In this document: positions 14,434-22,479 of the stretch, piece after piece | Numbering within the stretch: position 1 is the first letter of the stretch | Layout: every line of letters starts with the position of its first letter | Origin: Deltaproteobacteria bacterium | GTDB lineage: Bacteria; Desulfobacterota; Syntrophobacteria; BM002 | Assembly: GCA_022340515.1 (NCBI GenBank) | Contig: JAJDNT010000216.1 | Span: forward strand, 1-41,076 | Reading direction: 5' to 3' | Length of the DNA: 41,076 nucleotides | Translations under genes and position numbers: made by a program | The notes under the pieces: generated by a model | Database searches by the model: none | Seen by the model: the letters and a program-made list of their open reading frames with translations, nothing else | Told to the model about the DNA's origin: nothing

Positions 14434-15234
14434 ATGGTTAATTACGATCTAAAGTCGTTGTTGGAAGAGTTGAGGGAAAAGAGGCCTCTGGTCCACAACA
14501 TAACAAACTACGTGGTCATGAACTTCACTGCCAATACCCTTCTTGCCATGGGAGCTTCGCCGGTTATGGCTCACGCTGTCGACGAGGTGGAGGAGATGGT
14601 TTCCCTCGCCGAAGCATTAGTAATAAACATCGGGACTCTCTCGAAGCAATGGATTGAATCAATGTTCACGGCTGGGAAACGAGCAAACGAAATAGGGTTG
14701 CCGGTTATTCTGGATCCGGTAGGATCTGGGGCCACCTCTTTTCGAACTGAGACTTTCAGGAGTCTGGTAAAAGAACTTACACTGAGCGTGGTGCGGGGAA
14801 ATGCTTCAGAGATCCTCTCCATCGGTTCTGATTATGTAAGAACTAGAGGAGTGGAAACGGTCCATGGAGCAGAAGAGGCTCTCGAGACTGCAAGGACGGC
14901 GGCCAAGGAGATCGACTCGGTTGCCGCCATCACGGGTCCAGTGGACCTAGTCACCGACGGCGCAAGAGTCATTCGCTGTTATAACGGCCACCCCCTTCTC
15001 GGTTATGTGACTGGCACCGGTTGCGCTGCAACGGCAGTAATTGCAGCCTTCAACAGCATAACAAGCGACTCCCTTGAAGCTGCAGCAGCTGGCCTGGCTT
15101 TTTTCGGCCTGGCAGGCGAAATTGCTGGGGCCAGGACAAATTCTCCTGGGTCCTTCCTGGTGGCATTGCTCGATGCACTTTACCAGATTACCCCTGAGGA
15201 GTTCCAAGAGAAGGCAAGATTAGAAGAGGGTTAA
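14434..15234 (+). CDS. thiM: Hydroxyethylthiazole kinase
   Basis: 266 residues, the normal length for ThiM, which phosphorylates 4-methyl-5-(2-hydroxyethyl)thiazole in thiamine salvage. Family features: PLVHNITNYVVMNFTANTLLAMGASPVM near the N-terminus, LDPVGSGAT, RGNASEI and the C-terminal GTGCAATAVIAAF carrying the catalytic Cys and phosphate-binding glycines. GGAG lies seven bases before the ATG. thiE and thiL follow on the same strand at 16.7 and 17.6 kb, but opposite-strand genes sit between, so it is not one operon. No TPP riboswitch is visible upstream. Confidence 0.93.
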   Translation: MVNYDLKSLLEELREKRPLVHNITNYVVMNFTANTLLAMGASPVMAHAVDEVEEMVSLAEALVINIGTLSKQWIESMFTAGKRANEIGLPVILDPVGSGATSFRTETFRSLVKELTLSVVRGNASEILSIGSDYVRTRGVETVHGAEEALETARTAAKEIDSVAAITGPVDLVTDGARVIRCYNGHPLLGYVTGTGCAATAVIAAFNSITSDSLEAAAAGLAFFGLAGEIAGARTNSPGSFLVALLDALYQITPEEFQEKARLEEG

Positions 15235-15248
15235 CCCGGACGGGTTAA
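15231..15248 (+). other. Hairpin over the thiM stop codon
   Basis: TTAACCC, loop GGAC, GGGTTAA: a perfect 7-bp stem that includes the stop codon. No T-run follows, so it is more likely an mRNA 3' stabiliser or weak pause site than a terminator. Confidence 0.4.
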
Positions 15249-15297
15249 AAGAGAATTGTAAACGTGAAAGGTGAAATGATAAGTGTTGAAATGCGAG

Positions 15298-15681
15298 TTA
15301 GTCTATGAAAGCACCTTTTTCGACTTCTAATTTTAGGTAGCCCGAGGACAAAGAAGAAATGAAATCCCGGTCCGCCATGGACATCTCGGTGAATCGCACA
15401 CCCATTCCGCAAGGGGGATCATCTTCGTACGATCCGTATGGATAGGACCATGTCACCTCGGCAGGGATATCTAAGTAGCGTTGATTAGGAAACATGATGA
15501 GCACCCGAATCTTTTCTTGAGCCGGAAGTGGTCGATCACAGAAAATGAATGCTCCCAGAGGACTAATATTCCTTGTTTCTGCAATCAGGGCACCGCGGTC
15601 ACTAATTATGACAACGGGCCAGCTACCTTTACTTCTTGGATATTTTCGCGTCTCAGTCCACTCCGTGGTATCCAAAGTCAT
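15298..15681 (-). CDS. PilZ domain protein
   Basis: 127 residues, a stand-alone PilZ domain. The c-di-GMP-binding motifs are present: RKYPR (RxxxR) at 12-16 and NISPLGAFI (D/NxSxxG) near 38-46. The late-domain pattern CGMGVRF follows. Such proteins act as cytoplasmic c-di-GMP receptors controlling motility, polymer export or surface attachment. The ATG at 15681 lies only two bases from GGAGG; a TTG two codons later has ideal spacing. The target is unknown, but the window also has a GGDEF protein at 27.4 kb. Confidence 0.85.
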   Translation of the reverse strand: MTLDTTEWTETRKYPRSKGSWPVVIISDRGALIAETRNISPLGAFIFCDRPLPAQEKIRVLIMFPNQRYLDIPAEVTWSYPYGSYEDDPPCGMGVRFTEMSMADRDFISSLSSGYLKLEVEKGAFID

Positions 15682-15855
15682 ACCTCCATTGATGTAGCTT
15701 TATAGCCCCACCCCGGTGCCCGAGTACAATCAAATATCTGCAAGGTAGTGTAATAACGACAATTATGAAGTGTAAAGCCCTGTTCGCTTGCTGCAGGCAA
15801 ATCTGACCCAAGAAAGGAAAATCTGCAACTACTATGCCAAGGTACTGGGTGGAGT

Positions 15856-16497
15856 TCATGCTTTCAGTTTTACTGATAGTGTGAAGACTTCTTTCGATAC
15901 TTTTTCACTCAGTCTCGTCAACGCTGTCACCTGCTCCTTCCCCAGCGTTTCAAGAGCGTGATAATTGAAAGGATCAAGGGCCTTGCCTATGTTTCGACCA
16001 AAGTGCTGTGCCGCTGTACCGCTTTTTCCCCCCTGGCCTTCAGAGTATTCTTTTAGTCGGGTCATAGGGTTTAAAGAGTCGCCATGCTTGATTTTAATTT
16101 CAGGAGGTGGAGAAACTAAAACTATCTCCCTCAGCTTGGTCATACCGAGATCGTTACAGAGTTTTATAAGATGTTGTGCAAGTCTGGCATTATAATAACG
16201 CACAAGTTCATAATTTACTTTTTTTAGAATAAGTCTTTTTGTCGCTATATATCTGGGTGATATTTTAGTTGTAAGAAATGCGGTAAAACAAAGTGCTTCA
16301 AAAAGAAGTCTTAACTCTACTCCTTCAGTAATTTTGCGGGGTCTTATGGATCGGTTTTTTGCTTCTGAACTCTCACAAAATTTGATGTAAGAATCGGAGA
16401 TGTCCCTGACCACATTGGCACTTTCAAGATTGCGATCAAGTGAAAAAACATTCGCTTTAGCCTTTACATCTAATTCTGCTTCTGAATATATAGCCAT
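15856..16497 (-). CDS. Hypothetical alpha-helical protein, 213 aa
   Basis: Starts MAIYSEAELDVKAKANVFSL. Mostly helical, basic, without signal peptide. A mildly hydrophobic stretch (LLFEALCFTAFLTTKI) occurs near residue 65-80, and the C-terminus repeats charged helices (LTRLSEKVSKEVFTLSVKLKA). No Shine-Dalgarno sequence is visible before the ATG. The codon composition is more AT-rich than the flanking thi genes, which together with its position between thiM and thiE suggests insertion. Not recognised. Confidence 0.6.
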   Translation of the reverse strand: MAIYSEAELDVKAKANVFSLDRNLESANVVRDISDSYIKFCESSEAKNRSIRPRKITEGVELRLLFEALCFTAFLTTKISPRYIATKRLILKKVNYELVRYYNARLAQHLIKLCNDLGMTKLREIVLVSPPPEIKIKHGDSLNPMTRLKEYSEGQGGKSGTAAQHFGRNIGKALDPFNYHALETLGKEQVTALTRLSEKVSKEVFTLSVKLKA

Positions 16498-16724
16498 ATC
16501 GAGTTTTTCAAAGTTAACTTAGGGGATTTTTCGCTCAACTTACAAAAACACGTAGTAGATTGCAAGTAAAACCGAGCCCCAGGGTTTTGTTAATGAATGG
16601 AATATATGGCATTAAACGCAAAGAGCAGAACCGTGAAGGAAGGAGGAAGTGCTGGAAACCTATCTTCGAAAGATCGGGAAACGATCAAAACCATGGAAGG
16701 CTTGCGGAGGTCACAGATATTGCA

Positions 16725-17372
16725 ATGTATGATAAAAAGAAAGTGGATTACTCACTGTATCTGGTGACAGACAGAGCTCTCTCCCTTGGGCGAAGCAACC
16801 TTGCGGTCATAAAGGCAGCAGTTGAAGGGGGGGCAACTCTCGTTCAGCTTAGAGAAAAAGAGGCAACTACCAGAGAGTTTTACCAAGAGGGTTTAAAGAT
16901 AAGAGCTTATTTGAAAGGCATAAATATTCCTTTAGTCATAAATGACCGAATCGATATAGCTCTTGCCTTGGATGCTGAAGGCGTCCATCTGGGCCAGGGG
17001 GACATGCCTGTTGACCTAGCCCGAAAAATACTCGGGCCGAAAAAGATCATTGGTGCTTCAGTATTCACTTTGGAGGAGGCTAAAATAGCAGAGAAATTGG
17101 GAGCCGACTATCTAGGCTTGTCGCCCATATTCGTAACAGAGACCAAACCAGAGTTGGTCCGGCAGATAGGTATAGAGGGTATTCCCCAGTTCAAGGCGGC
17201 GGTGCAAATTCCTGTTGTGGGTATTGGTTCAATAAGTGAATCCAACGCCTACGAGGCGGTCAAGGCTGGGTTGGACGGGGTTGCCGTGGTCTCTGCTATT
17301 TGTTCGCAGGAAGATCCGAGAGCAGCAGCAACTGAGATCAAAAAAGAAGTGCTGAGGGCAAAACGCTCATAG
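16725..17372 (+). CDS. thiE: Thiamine-phosphate synthase
   Basis: 215 residues from the ATG at 16725, the usual ThiE length; the open frame extends 55 codons further upstream without family similarity. It joins the pyrimidine pyrophosphate and thiazole phosphate to thiamine monophosphate. YSLYLVTDRALSLGR, GATLVQLREKEATTREF (pyrophosphate-binding), LVINDRIDIALALDAEGVHLGQGDMP, GLSPIFVTETKPE and VVGIGSISESNAYEAVKAG are all diagnostic. The GGAGG upstream is 14 bases from the ATG, longer than normal, so the exact start is uncertain. Confidence 0.92.
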   Translation: MYDKKKVDYSLYLVTDRALSLGRSNLAVIKAAVEGGATLVQLREKEATTREFYQEGLKIRAYLKGINIPLVINDRIDIALALDAEGVHLGQGDMPVDLARKILGPKKIIGASVFTLEEAKIAEKLGADYLGLSPIFVTETKPELVRQIGIEGIPQFKAAVQIPVVGIGSISESNAYEAVKAGLDGVAVVSAICSQEDPRAAATEIKKEVLRAKRS

Positions 17373-17489
17373 CATTTTAGAGTCACAAAGCCGCGCCAGA
17401 TCTAGGTTGGTGAACATGAATATACTTGATAGTGGATGGTACACGCTCTATAAACACACAGAAATTTCATTGTACATCAAAAGCTTGTG

Positions 17490-17534
17490 ATCTAGCGTCG
17501 AGCATCCAGCATCTAGCATCCAGAATCTAGCATG
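17490..17534. repeat. Short degenerate tandem repeat (CATCTAGCATCCAG type)
   Basis: About six degenerate 7-base units of the form CATCTAG or CATCCAG follow one another in the thiE-thiL gap. Similar unit arrays with CTGAAAC occur at 25884-25925. No coding content. Confidence 0.5.
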
Positions 17535-17586
17535 GTTGGGCTAAAGAGAGCCAGATTCCCGAGAGCGGGAAAAGCGGGGAAAAGAA

Positions 17587-18582
17587 ATGAGACTGAAAGA
17601 CATTGGTGAAATTGGCTTTATTAAAAGGATCGAAAGCGGCTGTCTTGTTAGAGACAAAAAGGTTATCCGAGGAATTGGAGATGATTGCTGTGTGTTCAAA
17701 GCCTCAGGGAGAATGGCCATCCTGCTGACAACCGACATGCTAGTGGAGAAGATACACTTTCTACTGGGCTCCATATCGCCCTACGAACTTGGGAGAAAGT
17801 CGCTGGCGGTCAACTTGTCCGACATCGCCGCAATGGGCGGGACTCCAAGGGAGGCGGTGATCTCCATTGCCATCCCCGACACGGTAGATCTAGCCATCTT
17901 AGATGGTGTTTACGATGGTATGAAATCGATGGCAAAAGAATTTGAGGTGAATATTTTAGGGGGTGATACCACCTCATCTCCAGAACACTTGGTGATCAAT
18001 GTTGCCCTCGTAGGTGAAGCTGCAGAGGATGAGATTCTCTATAGATCCGGAGCCGGAGAGGGTGAGGTGATTTTTCTTACCGGTCCCGTGGGTTCTTCGG
18101 CTGCAGGTCTTGACCTGATCCTGAAGGGAAGAGAGATCCAGGGATGGGAGGCCCTGATAGAAGCCCATCATAATCCTTATCCCCACATAGAGGCGGGGCG
18201 CATAATTGCAAGCACCAAGAAGGCCAACTCCTTGATTGATGTGTCAGACGGTGTTGCCGCAGACCTAGGACACATCTGCACAGAATCAGGGTTAGGTGCG
18301 ATCCTTGAAGAAAGAATGATCCCCACCACCGAGACGTTCAGGGAGTACTGTAAGAGATTCCATGAAGACTCAAATCATCTATCTCTTCATGTAGGTGAGG
18401 ATTACGTTCTTTTGGGGACAGCGGTTGCAGGGGCGGCCAACGAGCTTCGAGCAGCTCTGGAGTCCGAGGGATTAGAATTCCACCAGATAGGGCAAATGGT
18501 TGCCGAACCCGGTTTGAGATTCAGAACCAGGGAAAATTCCCTAGAGTCAATGGAAACAAGCGGCTGGGATCATTTTAGATAG
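17587..18582 (+). CDS. thiL: Thiamine-monophosphate kinase
   Basis: 331 residues, normal for ThiL, which converts thiamine monophosphate to thiamine pyrophosphate with ATP. Motifs: GIGDDCCVF near 30-38 (metal-binding aspartates), TTDMLVEKIHF, GRKSLAVNLSDIAAMGGTPREAV, NILGGDTTSSP, LIDVSDGVAADLGHI and HVGEDYVLLGT. A purine run (GCGGGGAAAAGAA) precedes the ATG. Together with thiM and thiE it covers the terminal steps of thiamine pyrophosphate formation. Confidence 0.93.
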   Translation: MRLKDIGEIGFIKRIESGCLVRDKKVIRGIGDDCCVFKASGRMAILLTTDMLVEKIHFLLGSISPYELGRKSLAVNLSDIAAMGGTPREAVISIAIPDTVDLAILDGVYDGMKSMAKEFEVNILGGDTTSSPEHLVINVALVGEAAEDEILYRSGAGEGEVIFLTGPVGSSAAGLDLILKGREIQGWEALIEAHHNPYPHIEAGRIIASTKKANSLIDVSDGVAADLGHICTESGLGAILEERMIPTTETFREYCKRFHEDSNHLSLHVGEDYVLLGTAVAGAANELRAALESEGLEFHQIGQMVAEPGLRFRTRENSLESMETSGWDHFR

Positions 18583-18590
18583 ACCAAATC

Positions 18591-18734
18591 TTATTGCTCC
18601 TTAATCAAGACGAAATCTCTCTGTAGATCTGTCCTAATAATCTCCTCTCCCTTGGGGAAGATCCCGCTGCAGTTTAGGGGGACGGGTGAAATGATTTTTA
18701 TGTGAATTTCATCGTCTCCTCTGGCATGGAACAT
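18591..18734 (-). CDS. Candidate 47-aa small protein
   Basis: An ATG frame convergent with thiL, ending eight bases past its stop. The peptide starts MFHARGDDEIHIKIISPV and ends QRDFVLIKEQ, with alternating beta-like residues and one Cys in PLNCSG, which looks like real coding sequence. A weak purine stretch (GAAGAGAC) precedes the ATG. The start region overlaps a sigma-54-like promoter on the other strand (18722-18737), so one of the two readings may be chance. No family recognised. Confidence 0.4.
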   Translation of the reverse strand: MFHARGDDEIHIKIISPVPLNCSGIFPKGEEIIRTDLQRDFVLIKEQ

Positions 18735-18737
18735 GCT
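18722..18737 (+). promoter_or_regulatory. Sigma-54-like promoter of the hybrid kinase gene
   Basis: TGGCATGGAACATGCT: GG, ten bases, GC. The -24 part is good; -12 reads ATGC instead of TTGC. Start predicted about 18748, giving a leader of about 90 nt. Confidence 0.4.
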
Positions 18738-18787
18738 AAGTCTCTTCAGGTAAACTCACCCAAAAAATATTGCTGAGGTTTGTCTTG

Positions 18788-18810
18788 CCCGGATTGGTGA
18801 AAAATCCGGG
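18788..18810 (+). other. Leader hairpin upstream of the hybrid kinase
   Basis: CCCGGATT (18788-18795), 7-nt loop, AATCCGGG (18803-18810). A perfect 8-bp stem 30 bases before the start codon and without a T-run. No riboswitch consensus recognised. Confidence 0.4.
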
Positions 18811-18840
18811 GGCAGCACCATTCGTCTAAAAGAGGGGTAC

Positions 18841-21291
18841 ATGAGGAAGTCCATAAGTCTGTTCTTCTGTATTTTAGCCTTACAGCTTTTTCTTCCCCAT
18901 CCTGTTCAAGCTAATAAACCTTTGAGGGTAGGAGTCTATGACAACTACCCAATGGTATTTTTGGGAAATGACGGCAAAATAGAAGGTTTTCTCATAGATA
19001 TCCTTGAATACATCAGCTCCAAAGAGAAGTGGAAGATAGACTATGTTCCCGGCAGTTTGACAGATTGTCTCGAGAGACTTGAAAAACAAGAGATCGATTT
19101 ACTGGTTGGCCTTGAATACTCGCGAGCAAGAAATAGGCTGTACGACTTCACCTACGAAAATATACTTTCAGATTGGGGCATTGTCTATACTCAAAAGAAA
19201 TCTGACATAAATCAGATCGTTAATTTAGATAATAAAAAAATAGCGGTTGTTCACAACGATATTCATTATAACAATCTCAGAAAACTTGCAGAACAATTCA
19301 AGCTCCAATGTAGATTTATAGAAGCTTACGAATATGATGCTATTCTTGAGTTAATTGCAGAAAAAAGAGTTGATGCTGGAATTGTAGATCGGTTATATGG
19401 TTTAGAATCTGAAAGATATTATAATGTAAGTAGAAGCCCTATCATCCTAAGCCCGGCAGATATCCATTTTGCCGTGCCTAAGAAAAAGCACGGCGAATTA
19501 ATCCGAACTATAGACAAATATCTGGCACCCTTGAAAGCTGACAAAAGGTCAATTTACCACCAGTCACTGGATAAATGGACACCCAAGAATGCCCAGTGGG
19601 CATTACCAAAATGGTTCGCGCCCTTATTGACCTTGGCAGGGGGATTAATAGTGTTGTTTTTGGGAACGGGCCTGATCTTGAGGGCACAGGTAAAGGGCAA
19701 GACTGCTGAACTCTCTCTGATCAATGACGAACTGAGGGCTGAGATTTCCGAGCGCAGAAGGGTTGAAGAAGCCCTAAGGCTTACACAGTTCTCCGTTGAA
19801 AAAGCCGGAGACGCCGTGTTCTGGATGGGATCTGATGCGAGATTTATCTTTGTAAATGATGCAGCCTGCTCATCTCTGGGTTACTCTCGGGAAGAGCTGC
19901 TCTCCATGACAGTACATGACATCGACCCTAACTTTCCAGAAGTGGCTTGGCAAGAACATTGGAAGCAAATCAAAGAGCGTGGCTGTTTCATAATAGAGTC
20001 TCGGCACAGAAGTAAAGAGGGAAAGATTTTCCCGGTTGAGATAACGGTTAATTATCTAGAATTTGAGCGCAAGGAATACAACTGCGCTTTCGCCCGGGAC
20101 ATTAGCGAGCGCAGGGACGCAGAGATGGAAAGAGAAAAGATGCAGGCCCAACTTCGCCAAGCTCAGAAGATGGAAGCCGTGGGCACTCTTGCCGGCGGCA
20201 TTGCCCATGATTTCAACAACCTGTTGCAAGCAGTTCAGGGCTATGCCCAGTTGCTCCAAATGAGAAAAGGTGAGGACGAGTCTGATCAGCGAGAACTCAG
20301 GCAAATTATTCGTGCCGCCGAGAGAGGGGCGGACCTCACTCAACAATTACTAACCTTCAGTCGAAAAGTAGCAAGTGAACTGCGGCCCATCGATCTGAAC
20401 CATGAAGTGGAGAGTGTAAAACTGTTGCTAGAGAGGACCATTCCCAAGATGATCCAGATGGAGTTCCATCTGGCCAAAGACCTCAAAATCGTCGAGGCAG
20501 ACCCTGGCCAGGTGGAGCAAATCTTGATGAATTTAGCGGTAAATGCCAAAGATGCCATGCCAGAGGGGGGTAAGTTCATTGTAGAAACGGCCAATGTAAC
20601 TCTGGATGAGAATTACTGCCTGAGCCATCCCCAAGCCCGACCAGGTGGATATGCCCGGCTTAAAGTATCAGATACTGGTCACGGCATGAACAAAGAGACC
20701 TTGGAGCACATCTTTGAACCCTTTTATACAACCAAAGAAACCGGCAAAGGTACAGGCCTTGGTCTCGCCACAGTTTATGGAATCGTAAAAAGCCACAAGG
20801 GTCACATAACTTGCCGCAGTGAACCAGATGAGGGCACTACCTTCAGGATTTATTTTCCCACCATAGAGTGTGAGGAAAAAATCGTTACAAGAGAGGAACC
20901 GCTAGCCGCCGCTCAAGGGGGCACAGAGACCATTCTTTTGGTGGATGACGAGGAACCAATTCGCATCCTTGGCTCTCAGATCCTTAAGGAATTTGGCTAC
21001 ACAGTTCTCACGGCGGCTGACGGCGAGAGCGCTCTGCAGCTCTTCCGAGAAGAGAACCAGAGGATTGGACTGGTAATTCTAGACCTAATAATGCCAGGCA
21101 TGGGAGGCAAACGCTGCCTTAGCGAGCTTCTGAAATTAAACCATGAGGTGAGGGTGGCCATTGCCAGTGGCTACTCCCCCGATGGACCCACCAGAGAAAT
21201 CTTGAAAAACGGAGCCAAAGGCTTTGTTAGCAAGCCCTACGACATCAGGCAGATGTTAAATGTTGTAAGAGAAGTTCTGGATGGAGATTAG
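18841..21291 (+). CDS. Hybrid sensor histidine kinase with periplasmic solute-binding sensor
   Basis: 816 residues. A signal/anchor (MRKSISLFFCILALQLFLP) precedes a type-3 solute-binding domain (about 27-240: LRVGVYDNYPMVFLGNDGKIEGFLIDI, then AVVHNDIHYNNL), as in BvgS-type sensors. A membrane helix lies at about 259-281, a PAS domain at about 312-425, HisKA with His456 in AGGIAHDFNNLLQ, an ATPase with NLAVNAKDAM, DTGHGMN and GTGLGLATV, and a C-terminal receiver with ILLVDDEE and the acceptor Asp in LVILDLIMPGMGG. GAGGGG precedes the ATG. Phosphate would flow to the attached receiver and on to a separate partner not identifiable here. The ligand is probably an amino acid or similar small molecule. 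Confidence 0.9.
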   Translation: MRKSISLFFCILALQLFLPHPVQANKPLRVGVYDNYPMVFLGNDGKIEGFLIDILEYISSKEKWKIDYVPGSLTDCLERLEKQEIDLLVGLEYSRARNRLYDFTYENILSDWGIVYTQKKSDINQIVNLDNKKIAVVHNDIHYNNLRKLAEQFKLQCRFIEAYEYDAILELIAEKRVDAGIVDRLYGLESERYYNVSRSPIILSPADIHFAVPKKKHGELIRTIDKYLAPLKADKRSIYHQSLDKWTPKNAQWALPKWFAPLLTLAGGLIVLFLGTGLILRAQVKGKTAELSLINDELRAEISERRRVEEALRLTQFSVEKAGDAVFWMGSDARFIFVNDAACSSLGYSREELLSMTVHDIDPNFPEVAWQEHWKQIKERGCFIIESRHRSKEGKIFPVEITVNYLEFERKEYNCAFARDISERRDAEMEREKMQAQLRQAQKMEAVGTLAGGIAHDFNNLLQAVQGYAQLLQMRKGEDESDQRELRQIIRAAERGADLTQQLLTFSRKVASELRPIDLNHEVESVKLLLERTIPKMIQMEFHLAKDLKIVEADPGQVEQILMNLAVNAKDAMPEGGKFIVETANVTLDENYCLSHPQARPGGYARLKVSDTGHGMNKETLEHIFEPFYTTKETGKGTGLGLATVYGIVKSHKGHITCRSEPDEGTTFRIYFPTIECEEKIVTREEPLAAAQGGTETILLVDDEEPIRILGSQILKEFGYTVLTAADGESALQLFREENQRIGLVILDLIMPGMGGKRCLSELLKLNHEVRVAIASGYSPDGPTREILKNGAKGFVSKPYDIRQMLNVVREVLDGD

Positions 21292-21329
21292 TCCGGACAT
21301 ACCATGAATCGTCTGCTGCGACCGGGGAT

Positions 21330-21480
21330 ATGGCCGGCCTTCCAGGCGTCTTCGGGTGTTCCTTCCATAAGCTCAGGACAAGCGCACCCTGCGACGTGCC
21401 ATTTAGGTACGCCTCGAGTTCAACCCCCTGCGGTTACCTGGCGGCCCGCCCATCTTCACGGTCTCCCGACGAAAATTCAT
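21330..21480. repeat. Dispersed intergenic repeat, copy 2
   Basis: Related to 11050-11175, with shared blocks CCCTGCGACGT, TACGCCTCGA, CAACCCCCTGCG, GGCGGCCCGCCCATCTTC (partly) and TCTCCCGACG. It starts about 40 bp after the hybrid kinase stop. The rest of 21291-21588 shows no gene. Confidence 0.55.
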
Positions 21481-21588
21481 GATATTTCCGGGCTGGCCAG
21501 ATCTCTTTTGACCAATTCTACTTATCTGTGTTAATGTACACTCCATCGAGACCGGACAATTCAACTTAAGCAAGAGAGGGACCCAACC

Positions 21589-21825
21589 TTGTCAGAGCGC
21601 AAGCTTACAGTTCAAGATATTATTTTGTTCCAGAAACAACTGGAAGCCGCTGAGCAGCTAAATAACCTTCTTGGTGAGGCTGTGACTGAGATAGGAGAGG
21701 CTGTGAGCGGAATCGACATAGCTGCAGTGGATGACCAGAATGCAGTAGATGTCTTGAACAAGGTCAAAACCGTTCTCACTAAGCTTGAGAAGCAAGTGGA
21801 GGAATTTACCAAGAGTTTGAAATAA
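21589..21825 (+). CDS. Small coiled-coil protein, 78 aa
   Basis: TTG start with GAGAGGG nine bases upstream. Heptad-like composition throughout (ILFQKQLEAAEQLNNLLGEAVTEIGEAV, then VLNKVKTVLTKLEKQVEEFTKSL), acidic, no cysteines, no signal peptide. It is likely a small cytoplasmic oligomer or partner of a neighbouring signalling protein. No family recognised. Confidence 0.6.
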   Translation: MSERKLTVQDIILFQKQLEAAEQLNNLLGEAVTEIGEAVSGIDIAAVDDQNAVDVLNKVKTVLTKLEKQVEEFTKSLK

Positions 21826-21929
21826 TAACGGCAAAGCTGAAGCGCATCTGAGCAAGATCAACCCTCCGTCCACTTTTAGAAACTCCACCTTTCACCCAAA
21901 CAACAGCACTCCGTGCACTGGTCAGTGGT

Positions 21930-22367
21930 ATGACTCTTAGCACCTTCTTCCTCCTGCTCATGTCACACGTGATGGGGGATGCGGTTTTTACTTCCTACAG
22001 TCTTGCTGTTCGCAAGAGAAGTCAGGGGCTGTGGGATCAACTTCTGGCAATCGGCTACCATAGCACGGTTCATGCTCTCTTCGCTGGGCTGTTTCTTCTC
22101 ATCTGGGGGAAGCTCTGGTTAAAAGGGGCACTTCTGGTTCTAACCCTGCACTTCACCATAGATTTTTTAAGGTGTAGAACGGAAGTTAGGCTATACGGTC
22201 CTGGTAGGATACATGTGAAACGTTCAGAGGTCATAGGTTGGATATCAGGTAGGGGCAGGGACCCAGAGAAGATGAAGATCAGCAGGTTATGGCCCTGGTT
22301 TGCCATTCATCTTGCGGATCAAGGAGCCCATATGGGCAGTCTATACGGTATAGCCCTGGTGGTTTAG
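21930..22367 (+). CDS. DUF3307-like integral membrane protein
   Basis: 145 residues. Begins MTLSTFFLLLMSHVMGDAVFTSYSLAVRKR, matching the DUF3307 start pattern (H-x-x-G-D followed by a loop and Arg/Lys). HSTVHALFAGLFLLIW and LVLTLHFTIDFLRCR carry conserved His and Asp facing the membrane, then a soluble loop and a last His-containing helix (FAIHLADQGAHMGSLYG). The His/Asp pattern resembles membrane metal-dependent hydrolases, but no activity is established for the family. A weak ribosome-binding site suggests poor translation or an alternative start. Confidence 0.6.
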   Translation: MTLSTFFLLLMSHVMGDAVFTSYSLAVRKRSQGLWDQLLAIGYHSTVHALFAGLFLLIWGKLWLKGALLVLTLHFTIDFLRCRTEVRLYGPGRIHVKRSEVIGWISGRGRDPEKMKISRLWPWFAIHLADQGAHMGSLYGIALVV

Positions 22368-22479
22368 AAAAACGGCTGAGTCTCCAGCTAAGAGGGCTGG
22401 GGCCAGAGTTCAATAGTTTTGCCGGTAAATATGAAGATCGATTTTGGAGTGCTAGCATAAAGTCCCTGAGGTATTTTTC

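Noticed and set aside
21304-21534. Plus-strand 76-codon frame after the hybrid kinase
   Set aside because: It lies entirely within the dispersed repeat region and has no homologous frame in the copy at 11.1 kb.
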